Source of the DNA: Ascaphus truei
Lineage: Eukaryota; Chordata; Amphibia; Anura; Ascaphidae
NCBI GenBank assembly: GCA_036426205.1
Contig: CM071568.1
Location: 222,940,966-223,004,965, forward strand
Direction: 5' to 3'
DNA: 64,000 nucleotides
The position numbers and the translations under genes are program-made. The notes under the pieces were generated by a model that worked only from the letters and a program-made list of their open reading frames with translations, did no database searches and was not told where the DNA came from. This document shows positions 1-11,004 of this stretch, piece by piece. Position 1 is the first letter of the stretch; each line of letters starts with the position of its first letter.

Positions 1-1307
1 GGTTATTACAATCCTCTGTAGACATAATACATCCGTACATGTGAGCAAAGTTAGAATAGATAATGAAGGCAGGTTAAATATAAATTAAGGCTCCCTAATA
101 GGCTCCAAACATGCATTAGCTAATATCATGGCCCAGGACAATGGGAACAATTTATTTCTAGTACTACTCTGAGTCAGTTGATCTCAAGGGCCAATTCTCT
201 GTGGTGACTGATATGATTTTCAAAACTGATTTGGATAATTCTTCAGAAAAATTGAGTGTAAATCCAAGAAAATAGGTCAGCTTTCAAATACATTAAAGCA
301 TTTGATGAAAAATCGCTTACGTGTAGATTTGTGGAGACACTTCCAACAAAAAAAAGAACAAAAAAGAGATTACACATTCCTCCATACACACATACACAAC
401 ACCTAGTGCATTATTCTACATCAGTGAAATGTCTTATCAGGCTATTTTCAGAATAAATTCCTCCTGGAAGCCAATAAGGAATTTTAGCCAAAAATGGCCT
501 GATTAGCTACTTTAGCTGATATAGAATAAGCCCCCTATTCATAAAGAGACCCTGATATTCTGAAATCAAGATTAGACTCAAAAATAGTACATTGTCTGAT
601 CATGTTCCAAAATAATTATGTTAAACTCCTAATACCTTTCAATTCTCACCTTGTTGGAGATTAAATGAGTCTCTATTGAACCACACATAGGTATTCAAAT
701 ATGTTGAACATTACATAAAATATTTAAATGCTAACCATGTTAATAGTTTTTCTTTGCCTTTTACTCTATGGCAGGCTTTTATAAGAGGGGCCTTTGTATA
801 TGTGGCATTATAAAAAAAATATATATATATTTGTAGAAGTATCTGTACCGTCTTAGTCGAGCTTAATAATCAAAAACGAATAGACGATACAGTTCTGTGG
901 CTAACTAAATGCTTTTATTTATGTGAGCTTTCGAGATACACTGATCTTTTTTTCCGGAAGTGTTACAATGGATAAAGCAAGAGAGGTTTTTACTTAAAAA
1001 CAGTGCATAGTGGAATGTATCTGTGACTGAAGCCTATCCTTTTCCACCTGTGCAGTATGCGATTTATGACTTAAGGTGTTAAATGAATATTAGGGATGTG
1101 TGGGTATATGTGTGGGTGTACTGTATATGTGTGTGTGTATATTTCCATTTGCTAAATGCTTTACTGTGGAGGGTTTTTGTCACTTTTTATATATATATAT
1201 ATATGACACAAAGTATACCGCATCAACACTATTAGTAATGGTGGCCCAAAAACTGTCCTGAATTTATGATGAAATGTCAAAAGGCAGTGGTGCTCAAGGA
1301 TAATTAA
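1..1307. other. AT-rich non-coding stretch
   Basis: I see no coding similarity here. There is a TA run near 1188-1203. Around 900-960 the reverse strand resembles the hammerhead-like motif of PLE terminal repeats (a GAAA preceded by a short hairpin), but the core is too degraded to call. Confidence 0.4.
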
Positions 1308-1541
1308 TGTATAACACAACAAGAAAGTATCCTTATAATAAAGCACACGGGCATACCAGACATAGAATTATTATTACAAAATGTATTATTATAAAAAGGG
1401 AGGGAGAAATGTAAAAGAGGAGGGGGACTCACAACTGACAATACAAATATCCAATGAGGACAAAGGCACATAAATTGGTCAAGGAATCACCAATGTCTAT
1501 TATGATACATAGCCAAATGTATTCAATCCAAAGAGTAGGTG
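1308..1541 (+). repeat. Inverted arm of a PLE fragment
   Basis: This stretch is the reverse complement of about 4220-4452 with only scattered differences. The partner arm encodes the start of a Penelope GIY-YIG domain on the reverse strand, so this arm is a forward copy of the same segment. It stops near 1541, before the RVLEH-like segment that continues in the partner. Inverted partial copies are common in Penelope-like elements. The same pattern is seen at 20.6 kb and 42-45 kb. Confidence 0.7.
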
Positions 1542-1779
1542 GCTCTACAACAGGCACTATTCTGTGAAGTAACACATTCTGCAGAACTGTGTACTGTTGA
1601 TAAAAGTATGCCTATAATGTAACCCTAGATTCACAGAGAAAATGTTGCCTAGGGTAAGGACAAGGAATCCAGGACAAGAGCATGTATCACAATATTATAA
1701 AGTTATGATACATCACCAAAATCTGTATGGTTGATATGACCAAAAAACGAATTGCAGAAGCCTCTTATAATGGAAAAAA

Positions 1780-2091
1780 AGGTAAGTGAAAAAAAGGGGC
1801 TTGGAGCACTGCAGAATAAGGTATCAGGCTGGCGGCAGCGTGCAACAAAAAGACTTTAATGTGGCATAAAAGCCCTGATTAAAAAGACAGAACAAGTCAT
1901 GACGCCGTGTCGTCTAGAGCGACTTGTTGTCAACAGTATTTGAAAAAGTCGCTTAGACGAAACGCGTCAGAGAATTGTTCTGTCTTTTTAATCAGGGCTT
2001 TTATGCCACATTAAAGTCTTTTTGTTGCACGCTGCCGCCAGCCTGATACCTTATTCTGCAGTGCTCAAAGCCCCTTTTTTTCACTTACCTT
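1780..2091. repeat. 312-bp near-perfect palindrome
   Basis: The arms (about 1780-1926 and 1945-2091) are almost identical in inverted orientation, separated by roughly 18 bases. They diverge only near the centre, where the right arm reads GACGAAACGCGTC, the 3' half of the hammerhead-like motif of PLE terminal repeats, and the left arm is altered. This suggests an inverted PLE terminal-repeat remnant. It could also be an unclassified foldback element. Confidence 0.75.
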
Positions 2092-2526
2092 GCCTTCTAT
2101 TGCTGGGACGGATGCACGCCACAAGGAGAGCAGCGGTGAGGTTTCTTTCCCCCGAACTGACAGCTTACCGGCACTACTGAGGCAGCTTTGTGAGTCTCTG
2201 CACTCCCTGCTCGAGGACCCGCTGGGAACACGTGACCCGCCAGAGAAGGAACCGCCGGATGGGACAAGCACTCCGGTCAGGTTAGAGGTTTTCTTTCCCC
2301 AAACAGCGGTTAACCCCAAATGTGCCTGAGTACAACATATTAATTCTGTCTTCATGAACTGTTTCAATTATATGGGGGAACCTATCACACTGCTCACACC
2401 GCTCATGAAACATCTACCACGGATTCATTGAAGACTTGCATGGTCTTAACCCGACACCAGTTTGAAGCACCCTAATAGGGGTTCACTCCCTTACCAACTT
2501 ATAATGGAAAAAAGTTAGGAGTCCCC

Positions 2527-2591
2527 CTCCACAGACTCCCACTCCAACGCGTTTCGACAAACGGTCTTCTTCGGGGAGTGGAGTTGTGGAG
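2527..2591 (-). ncRNA. Hammerhead-ribozyme-like motif (PLE terminal repeat)
   Basis: Reading the reverse strand, stem I pairs CUCCACA with UGUGGAG and CACUCC with GGAGUG around an internal loop. The core reads CCGAAGA instead of CUGANGA. It is followed by one extra A, stem II GAC/GUC, then GAAA and the palindrome ACGCGU with U at the cleavage position. Type I hammerheads with a short palindromic stem III are known from PLEs. The U-to-C core change and the extra A make activity doubtful. Confidence 0.55.
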
Positions 2592-2729
2592 AGTGAGCCT
2601 AGCATTTATAATGGAGTCAGGGGGTGTGGAGTTCAAATTCTGCGCCAAAATTCAGTGAGGAACAGCTGAGGGGTATGAAAGGAATGAAGAGGGGAGTGAT
2701 CTCAATGATGCGATTGACATCATGACATA

Positions 2730-2947
2730 TGACGTCACCGCGTATGAGCGTCATGACGTCAGTGTCCTCTGATGTCTCAATCGGCAGCATCAAGTCACTG
2801 CTGCCGATGTGATGTTTGCAAAAAGGGGGACATGAGCAATAGAGGTAACTGCATTACCATGCCTCTAGCTCCATAACTGAATCAGGAAACTAGGGCATCC
2901 CCGAACAATCGCGCACGGACGTCACGATGTCTGACGTCATGACGTAA
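2730..2947. promoter_or_regulatory. Cluster of CRE-like TGACGTCA sites
   Basis: Perfect TGACGTCA palindromes occur at 2730-2737, 2754-2761 and 2932-2939, and TGACGTAA at 2940-2947. They lie between the hammerhead-like motif at 2.5 kb and the PLE endonuclease remnant at 4 kb. Single TGACGTCA sites also lie close to the hammerhead-like motifs at 22.4 and 31.9 kb. CREB/ATF factors bind this sequence. A role in PLE promoters is inferred. Confidence 0.45.
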
Positions 2948-3929
2948 TGAGCGCGATATCTGGAAATAAAATTAAGCATCCACAGCAAAGCCCTCAAATA
3001 TCAGCCACTACTAGCAGTTAACAGACATTACATAAAAGGAGCACCATTAGTAAGAAACAACAAAGATATAAGTGACATTGATATGAGACAAAGGCACAAT
3101 GTCATATACAGTATGAGAATTGGGCCAGGTGGAATATATATCACAGTAAAAAACCAACAGTAATATTATTGCTACAGATCCTAGTCTACAAGTGGATCAA
3201 AGATGTATATGCAATCATAAATAAAGTTCCAGTTATTAAAGTAGCAATAGCACAAAATATTAAAGCGCCCTAAGTGTATTTTACACCTGGGTATTTATCA
3301 CACCTGCATGGGTAACATATAGTGAGATGGATATTATGTTACTACATTACTGAACCCAACCAGAAGTATACAGTTATTATCTATGGGACAGGCTAAATAA
3401 CAATAGGACCATTCCGGAAAATAAAAAACAAACAAAAAAAACTGATTTAAACCGCCATATTAGGGGAGCATCATTATTAGATCTCATTACAGGGCTGCCA
3501 TATCTAATGGAAAGCACTGGATCGCCTCATGCATAGATAAGATACTACTCAATCAGAAAGACATACAGTAAAGCATATTGCCCAAAGTTACACATAATAA
3601 AGGTATGTTGATTATGGGGATCTCTTCCAATGTGTCATCCTTCCTCTTTATATTCTGGAAAGGGACACAAATAGAAGCCAGTTGGAATGTTCCAAGGCAG
3701 GTTTCTTATCGTCATCACTATCCATAATCCACATCGATGGTTGTAAACTCCAGAGTTTGTAGGTTGTCTGGATATCTTGAAGAACGGTCTTTTAGGACGA
3801 TCTCATAACCGGAGTCACATAGCACGTTTGCCCAGTGCTGGTCCAGGATATATGTCGATGAAAGCAGACAAAGAAAAAAGAGAGAGAACCATATATTAAG
3901 GCATCTTAGATAGTTATAAGATGGACTAG

Positions 3930-4445
3930 GGAACAGAGCATTAAAGATACATGGCAAAGCCCAAATAATCATTGAGCCCCCGTGGCATCATGGTGCCCAA
4001 CTGAACGACCCACCTACACTCCCTCCTCAACAGGGCCCTATCCAAGTCACCACCATGGATACCCAGGGAGACCTGTCGAATGCGAACGCAGTGAGAGCCG
4101 CACAGTCGGACCCATGATGCTGTACAAAATGACGGGCCACTGATGTGATCTTTTTAAATGAATCCAGGTCACGTCTCGCATTTTTGATGTTACGTGTGTG
4201 TTCAAGCACACGAAAGCATACTACTCTTTGGATTGAATATATTTGGCTATGTATCATAATAACCATTGGTGATTCCTTGACCAATTTATGTGCCTTTGTC
4301 CTCATGGTATATTTGCATTGTCAGTTGTGAGTCCCCCTCCTCTTTTACATTTCTCCCCCTGTTTTTATAATAATAAATTTTGTAATAATAATTCTATCTC
4401 TGGTATGCCCGTGTGCTTTATTATAAGGATACTTTCTTGTTGTGT
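3930..4445 (-). pseudogene. Penelope-like GIY-YIG endonuclease remnant
   Basis: Reverse-strand translation gives the distal half of a Penelope GIY-YIG endonuclease. An RVLEHTRNI segment (the conserved Arg and Glu-His region) is followed, after a frameshift, by GGDLDRALLRRECRW and then MMPRGLND. This matches the conserved tail seen in the other PLE copies of this window (GGDRNTALKKRESFW at 21.8 kb). The reverse transcriptase is absent upstream. The sequence toward 2.5 kb probably carries the 3' terminal repeat. The sequence is old and cannot encode an active enzyme. Confidence 0.7.
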
Positions 4446-4455
4446 TATATATATA

Positions 4456-5260
4456 TGTAACGGGTATTCCCTTTCGTCTGACCCACCCAATCTCATATTG
4501 GCCCATGTGGTCTAACCAGCCCCCTTTACATGGTCGTGTCTGGTGGTGCACTGTGTAGGCAACACTGTGTCTGGTGTAGGCAACAGGACTCCTGAGTCTC
4601 CCGCATGATCGTATTCGGGGATTGTCAATCCAGATAGGCAGCTGAGGTAGTGTGTGCGAGTCCTACCTATATCACGTGCAGCGCCTCCAACTCATCAGGG
4701 TCTATGCATCCACAGGGGGATGGTCCTGATGAAGAACTCCTTCTTGATGGTGCCGTCCACTGGAGAGTAACTTCACACTCACACAGTGGGGGTATCTTTG
4801 AACAGGGCATCTTTATTGATCTCGTATGGGCAAGCTGCCCTTCACAGCCAGCTATCTCAGCTGCACATAATGATTTGCTGTCCCTTTGATAGGTACGCCC
4901 TCCCAATGGAGTGGGATCCCCTCTTCTCGTAGGGAGATCACCCCTGTGCCAGGTCCCTGGACACAGTGTGGCTTTTATAAAGTCTGATATAGAAATGGAC
5001 CACCTGTTACTGCACTAGTGGATCCTTCCTACCCAACACACTCCAACAACTCAGCAACAACAACCCTCTAACTTTGGGCAGTGCTGTGCCTTATATACTT
5101 CAGGAACGGTCACAGCTCTGATGTCACTAACTGTGGACTCAGAGCATGTAGCCACTCCCACCCATACATAGGGCACCTCACCAGGGTGTGAGGGCAAACC
5201 TCCATGATTGCTGCTGGCATCCTTGTAACTTACCAGGTTTACTTCCAGCAGGGGAGACAA
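4456..5260 (-). mobile_element. Solo or truncated LTR, same family as 57154-58013
   Basis: On the reverse strand this matches the LTR at 57-58 kb over most of its length. It ends in GTTACA at its 3' side and has a TATATAAG promoter-like box near 5090 and an AATAAAG polyadenylation signal near 4810. The TGTAACC start is eroded and the sequence runs into TA/CA microsatellites at 5.29 kb. No internal region was recognised next to it, so it is a solo or decayed LTR. Confidence 0.7.
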
Positions 5261-5288
5261 CTGCAGACCATTTTACATGCATGGCTAC

Positions 5289-5325
5289 ATACAGTACATA
5301 CATATATACATATATATACATATAC

Positions 5326-5390
<65 letters not shown>
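5289..5390. repeat. TA/CA microsatellite
   Basis: Alternating TATA/CATA runs pass into about nine CA dinucleotides. The apparent short ORFs rich in Tyr, Ile and His are translations of the repeat. Confidence 0.95.
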
Positions 5391-5392
<2 letters not shown>

Positions 5393-5450
5393 GTTGTGTG
5401 AAAAAGAAAGTACACCCTCTTTGAATTCTATATACAGTATATCATAAGCC
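5391..5450 (+). mobile_element. Left terminal repeat of a Tc1-like transposon (remnant)
   Basis: The sequence starts CAGTTGTGTGAAAAAGAAAG and closely matches the reverse complement of the Tc1-like right end at 16.97-17.01 kb, including the following GTACACCCTCTTTGAATTC. No transposase follows, so this is a terminal scrap. The expected TA before it is replaced by the CA microsatellite. Confidence 0.7.
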
Positions 5451-5562
5451 CTACATAAGCTTTTCTTAGGATTTAGGAAACGTAAATCTGAACATAAAGG
5501 TAAACTGAACAACAAATTATATAGGAAGCTAGAGAAGGTCAGAGAATAAATCAATAGGCTGC

Positions 5563-5890
5563 AGCTGTGTGCAGGAGGCAATTAAATGGACCAAACAACA
5601 ATTCTATGATAAGAAGAGCAAGGCGTATAGTCTCCTTGCCAACAAATTGAAGGGAATCAAAATCAAATTGAGTGTTCTACCTCACAAACTGAAAAATGAG
5701 GTTACTGACAACCCCCTAGAAATAGCAGAAGAATTTAGTTTATACTGTTCGGTCTTGTAGAATTTAAGTTAAGGTGAAACTTCCTCTCCCGAATTAAAAA
5801 CTAAAATCTTGACATACTTTAGAGGATGCGACCTCCCCAATCAGAAGAAAACCATATTAACCTTAAAAGCAAAATATCAGACATAGGCCT
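5563..5890 (+). pseudogene. L1-type ORF2 fragment (between endonuclease and RT)
   Basis: The translation KWTKQQFYDKKSKAYSLLA, followed by IAEEFSLY and, in another frame, YFRGCDLPN, aligns with the linker between endonuclease and reverse transcriptase of the L1 at 48.4-48.8 kb (WTNQRFYDRRNKADKLLA, EIAQEFAKFYEDLY, YLAQCNLPS). Only about 110 codons are left, with a stop and frameshifts. No endonuclease or RT motif is present. Confidence 0.65.
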
Positions 5891-6237
5891 GGATCCATCA
5901 AAGTTAGTAAGCCAAAAGATGTCATATTATCAGCACAAAAAAAGCATTATTTTAATGATGGAACTCACCAATGTTGTACAGCTAAAAATAAAGGTTTTTT
6001 TTCTATCGCATTTGATAAAAATATCGGGAATGACAAGAACCTTTCTAAATATAGCAAATGTGATCCTTTTCATACAAGTCATAAACTCCCTATATTTTTT
6101 GGAATCAGCCAAACGTCAAAATATACCAATTTTTTTATCATCTTATATAAAAAACATTTTACTACATATTAACCCCTTAGCAGCTCAAATGGTCAACTAG
6201 TCATGGTTTTCCATAACTAGCTGACTAGTAACGACTA

Positions 6238-6545
6238 TGGGCCTCATGCTATAAGCAGCAATAAGTCCCTTATCGCCAGCTTATCGCCAAAAAAAGCATA
6301 CAGCACCTCAGTAAGCCCCGATAAGAACAAAACCGCCGCTTTTTTTCCAAGGAAAAAAAACACCAAACGCGCGTCGATAAGCCACTTATTGCCAGCTTCT
6401 CAAACTCCTCAATTATATTAGCCCCGATCAGCTTATTGAGGCAGATCGCCGTTCTAGAATGGCGATTTCCTCTCCAAATCGCCTCGCCACAAAAAGTTGG
6501 CAAGAAGGTGGGTAGAAGCGGCAAGACGGCACTTAGAGAAAAAAA
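6238..6545. mobile_element. Harbinger-like MITE end (tentative)
   Basis: The sequence opens GGGCCTCATGCTATAAGC and carries repeated TTATCGCC/GATAAG words. A related opening, GGGGCCTCGTGCACTAAA, occurs at 62.64 kb upstream of a Myb/SANT-like fragment, a protein type found in Harbinger transposons. The opposite terminus and target duplication were not found. Confidence 0.35.
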
Positions 6546-6719
6546 AGGTATTTTTGTAAACATATGTTGTAATTATGGAGTCTATGGAGCTGAGACTTAT
6601 TACATTTTATTTGTGATTCCGTGGTCAGCCAAAAGAACGATTTGTAATAAATATAAGCGTTTACCTTATTCACCTAATAGTGTCATACGTTATTTTTGTG
6701 TTAAGATATGAATTGTTGA

Positions 6720-8140
6720 TGTTATGATTATTTACGTGATACATGAATGCTTCAGTTCAGCGGGTTCGCGGGATAGTCTTATCGTAACCTCTTAAAGGTA
6801 CAGTTCACACAATATCAAACATGTTTGTAAAGAAAAATACATAACTTTTGTGCTATGACAAAAGTGATTGTACTAACAAAAATAAGCATCCCATATATTT
6901 GGAATGTAATTTGACAATGTTTATAATGTATAAAGCATTATCAAAGTTACATCCCCTTCCTCTTCTGATTGGTTTGTCCGTTTCATTCCCAGCCTCTCTC
7001 TAGCAGGCTAATAATGGTATGTAGTAACTGGCCAGTCATATTATCTACATGGACTAAATGTCCTACAAAGCTTGGCAGTAAAATATTTTATTAACCCCGA
7101 ACAATAGAGCAAGTTCATGACAATCTGTAGATCTGCAATGTTTATAATCAATTGTTAGAGTGCCCCTAGTATTGTTGCATATACAGATGCAGCCACGAGT
7201 ATCCGAGCACTTGCCTTGGAAAATCTGGGGCAATCTCCCACTAATGCTGCAACATTTCTGTGACCTTTCTGCATACAGACATAATGGTCCATCGGATTAA
7301 CACAGCGGGTGTCCCTGGCAGTCCCATTCAAAGTGAACAGTGAGTAGTGATGGCTATCCACATTTTCCATGTACAAGCTCTGCTGTGTATACAAGCTGTA
7401 TGTTAAGATCAAACACATTTGATAAAAACATGTCCTAAAATTAGTATCATGTGTGCATGATGGGACAATGTCTAAATGTTTTAAATTTTTATGGTTGTGT
7501 ATGTGTGAAACTAATGTCATCTTTATCTCAGATGAATAATATTTCAAAAATCATAAGTGAAGTAATCATACAACCGTGAGGGACATTAATCTGTACCATC
7601 GGATATAGTTTTGCTTACATGCTGTAGTATATTTTTCTAACTTTTACAGAAAAACACAATATTTTCATAGGTATGGGTAAATTATATACAGTATAAAGAA
7701 CTGACAATTAATCAGAAGTATGTTGCTTCTCAATAACAAATGGCGTTATTATTGTTTGAAACAAAAAAACATGTAACTCCCTATTTGTGATATGATGATG
7801 AACAGGTATTGTTTGATTAGTATAATGTATTAACATTTATTATTTTAAATATAGAGCCGTTGCCACAGTCCGTTAGTCTCGTGTGTCCGTGTTCTTGAGG
7901 TTTTTTTTAAAATATAGATTAACATACATTTGTAGACATTATCGTGGATATACATACTCATTGCATTTATAACATATATTTAATTAACTATCAGTATGAG
8001 TACATATTTAGTTAGTAAGAATTATGTAGAATATGTGTTATTCGTACAACATTTAATAAAAGCCAAAATAAGCATAACTGTATAAATCTTGGGTAGAGTG
8101 TTTCTAAGCATTCTAAAATTATGATTTGAAGTTCTTCTTT
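6720..8140. other. Non-coding stretch with one unexplained reverse ORF
   Basis: This is AT-rich sequence without recognised repeats. A 130-codon reverse ORF spans 7155-7547. I recognise no domain in it, and its composition and lack of context make chance likely. Confidence 0.3.
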
Positions 8141-8464
8141 TCAACACCTCAATTCACATTTTGGGACAGTCAATCTCTGAAGTAGATACCTGAAAAATAA
8201 ATAGCATATTAATAAAATGTTGAGAAAATAACAATATGCTTCTGGCATTGGCACGGGTGGGCGCGGGCACGGATGGGACGTTCCTGCCGATCCGCCGCAG
8301 ACTCTGGAGGGGCGGCCGTCTTCTCTCCTGGGCTGAGTGGCGCGGGCCCACTGGCCGTGCTTCCGACAGCCACCTCCAAGATGGCGGCCTCCCCTCTTCC
8401 TGTCCCGCCCCCTCTGCTTCCAGCATTGGCGCGGGTGGGCGTGGACACGAGCGGGCGCTCGAGG

Positions 8465-8800
8465 GAAGGGGGAGACAATAAGGCAGGGAGGGGGGAGACA
8501 ATAAGGCAGGGGGTGGGAGACAATAAGGCATGGGGGGAGACAATAAGGCAGGGGGGAGACAATAAGGCAGGGGGGGAGACAAGAAGGCAGGGGGGAGACA
8601 AGAAGGCAGGGGGGGAGACAAGAAGGCAGGGGGGGAGACAAGAAAGCAGTGGGGGGAGACAAGAAGGCAGTGGGTGGAGACAAGAAGGCAGGGGGGGAGA
8701 CAAGAAAGCAGTGGGGGGAGACAAGAAGGCAGTGGGTGGAGACAAGAAGGCAGGGGGGGGACAGACACAAAGGCAGGGGGGGAGGGATACGAAGGCAGGG
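8465..8800. repeat. G-rich minisatellite
   Basis: Tandem units of about 19-24 bp with the core GGGGGAGACAAGAAGGCAG form the array. The long overlapping Pro/Ser/Leu-rich reverse ORFs through it have repetitive composition in all three frames, which shows they come from the repeat. Confidence 0.95.
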
Positions 8801-8819
8801 GGTTTGAGATATGGAGGAG

Positions 8820-9490
8820 CATGAGAAAGTAGCAGCAGAAGGACTGAAGGAACGCTCCCCCCAACGGGATAAAAATGAGAAGGCAGAACCCCATGGGAGT
8901 TACCTCTGGTGACAATGAAGGCCTCAGGTGTTTGGCTGCTCACATGAGGAGGTGGAGGAAGTAGGGTGATGATTAGATGGACAGGCAGCTAGAAAAGGGG
9001 ACTTAATAGCAAGATTTAATCAGATATACAGAGTCCCTCTCCATAAGCTCTTTCCGTTATCAACCGGGTCTCCCACATTGCACTTGTTATCTCGATACAC
9101 ACTACATAGAATTAGACGCACAAACCAAAAAAAGTATTAATATTATAGGAGGGAGGACAGGGGGGGCCTGATGGGCGCTCTCCGTGTCTCTTAAGGGCTG
9201 CAGAATACAATCAAATCTGACCGAGAGGTTTGGGGGACGGATACTAGGCGGAGTTCAGGTTAGCCACAGGTTAGGATGTAGTTAGGTTTAACACAGAAAT
9301 GTCATGTAGGGGTAAAGGTTAAGGTGTGCAATATTCAGAGGGGAGGTTTAGAGGTGGGATTTCCCACGCATCTCTATAGTTTCTCACGATACGCCTCTGA
9401 ATATTTTCACTTTATATAAGTCGTTTGAGGTGTTTGTAAAATCTCAATTTTTATTATCTACAAACGTTATTAGTTGATGTATTGCTGGTA
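8820..9490. other. Unassigned sequence upstream of the first L1
   Basis: I see no recognisable coding region. The motif AAGTTTAT near 9490 also follows the L1 poly(A) at about 14285. It could be an 8-bp target duplication marking a 5'-truncated L1 start near 9.5 kb, but the match is short. Confidence 0.3.
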
Positions 9491-9997
9491 CAAGTTTATA
9501 TAAATAATGCTTTAAGATGCACTGGCGGGGACTACCCCCGCTGCAGGCTTCTCGTACCTCGACCCATTCCCCGGTAATGGGCCGTATACTAGTCCCTAGG
9601 AGGCTTGTCCCTCGGGACACAGACAAGTCCACAATTACAGACGGTCTGCCTGGCCATACCTATGGGCATAAGGATCTCTCTGGGTCCACCCCAGATGAGA
9701 TCTTCTCAATTCTATGTATATTCACTAACAGAAACACACTGTTTATGCTGTCATTTTTGTCTTTTTGTTCGTTACAGTATATGTTATATGTTTCCCTGCC
9801 CCTTCCTACCTTCATGTGTCCCCCCTCCCTGGGCCCTGGCCTCCCATTTCCCCCATTCGAAAGAGGAGCGGACGGCATGGGAATATGCGGTAAAGACATC
9901 ACCACATCATCAGTCAATCCATCAGACGGATATCTCGGCCATAGGAACGGGGTAAGACTATGGCTCATGCTACGCCCTATACACCCACTATCATTAG

Positions 9998-10974
9998 ATG
10001 GCCCTTAACATCATTTCACATAACGTAAAGGGTTTCAACAGCCCCTTAAAATGCAAGATAGCATTTACAGAATATAAAAGGCGGGGTGCCGACATATTGA
10101 TGCTCCAAGAAACTAATTTTAGCGACAAAAGTGCCCCCCGTTTCATGGATAAGCAATACTCGCAGTTCTTCCTCTCATCAGCCCCTGAAAAAAAGAAGGG
10201 AATCGCTATACTTTTCCACAACAAGATACCCTTTAACGTTAAAACAGTTAAAAAGATAAAGAAGGTCGCTACATCATCTTAACGGGTTCCATACATGAGC
10301 AACCTATTACCCTAGCAGCCGTGTATGCTCCCTGCGAGCAAGACGCAATTTTTTTTGATACCTTCTTCCAAACCCTGAATATTTGGGCACAGGGCCATAT
10401 CATTATAGCAGGGGATTTTAACATAGCCCTTCAGCCAGCACTAGATAGATCCAGCACCCCCAAAGAGAGTGACAAAAAAGCGAGACTCTCCCTGACTTCA
10501 GGCCCCCGGAAGAACCATCTAGCGAATATCTGGAGAGAGTTGCACCCGCTGGAGAGAGATTACACGTTTTACTCCCATCCTCACAACTCATATAGTAGAA
10601 TCGACTACTTCTTCGTCTCTAGTAGACTGGTCCCGCTGGTCGGCCGTGCGGTAATCCATGATATTTCATGGTCAGACAATGCACCTATTGAGCTAAGGTG
10701 TAACCAAATTAAACATGGCAGGCTGGGAGCAAATTGGAAACTCAATGAATCCCTCTTAAAAATCCCTGATATATGCGAACACATTGGTAAAGAAATTAAC
10801 CAATTCTTTGAAATCAACACAGGCTCTGTGGAATCCCAGTTAACTCTATGGGAGGCTCACAAGGCGACCCTCAGAGGCACGTTGATAAGTGTCGCAGCAA
10901 GACGCAAGCGGGAAAGGGACGTTAAAATTATCACCCTTCAGTTTAAATTAAGCTCCCTATCTGAGAGACATTAA
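9998..10974 (+). pseudogene. L1 ORF2 N-terminal part: APE-type endonuclease
   Basis: This part nicks target DNA to start target-primed reverse transcription. The start MALNIISHNVKGFNSP gives the HN motif, followed by MLQETNF (catalytic Glu), KGIAILF, then after a frameshift between about 10255 and 10321 the motifs AGDFNIAL, SRIDYFF and SWSDNAPIE. The usual SDH motif reads SDN here, so the catalytic His is Asn. The copy at 48.07 kb keeps SDH. The frame closes at a TAA near 10972, but the same frame continues into the RT part. Confidence 0.85.
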
Positions 10975-11004
10975 AAACACCAACATCCGCAGGTCCTCAA
11001 GGAT

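Noticed and set aside
920..957. Reverse hammerhead motif with CTCGAAAGC
   Set aside because: The CUGANGA core is replaced by an A run. Only the hairpin and GAAA remain.
5188..5581. Tyr/Ile/His-rich ORFs
   Set aside because: They are translations of the TA/CA microsatellite.
7155..7547. 130-codon reverse ORF as a possible gene
   Set aside because: No recognisable domain, no supporting neighbours, and no sign of codon conservation can be assessed from one copy.
8141..8943. Three overlapping reverse ORFs of 209-253 codons rich in Pro, Ser and Leu
   Set aside because: All three frames are open through a G-rich minisatellite, so this is a compositional effect.
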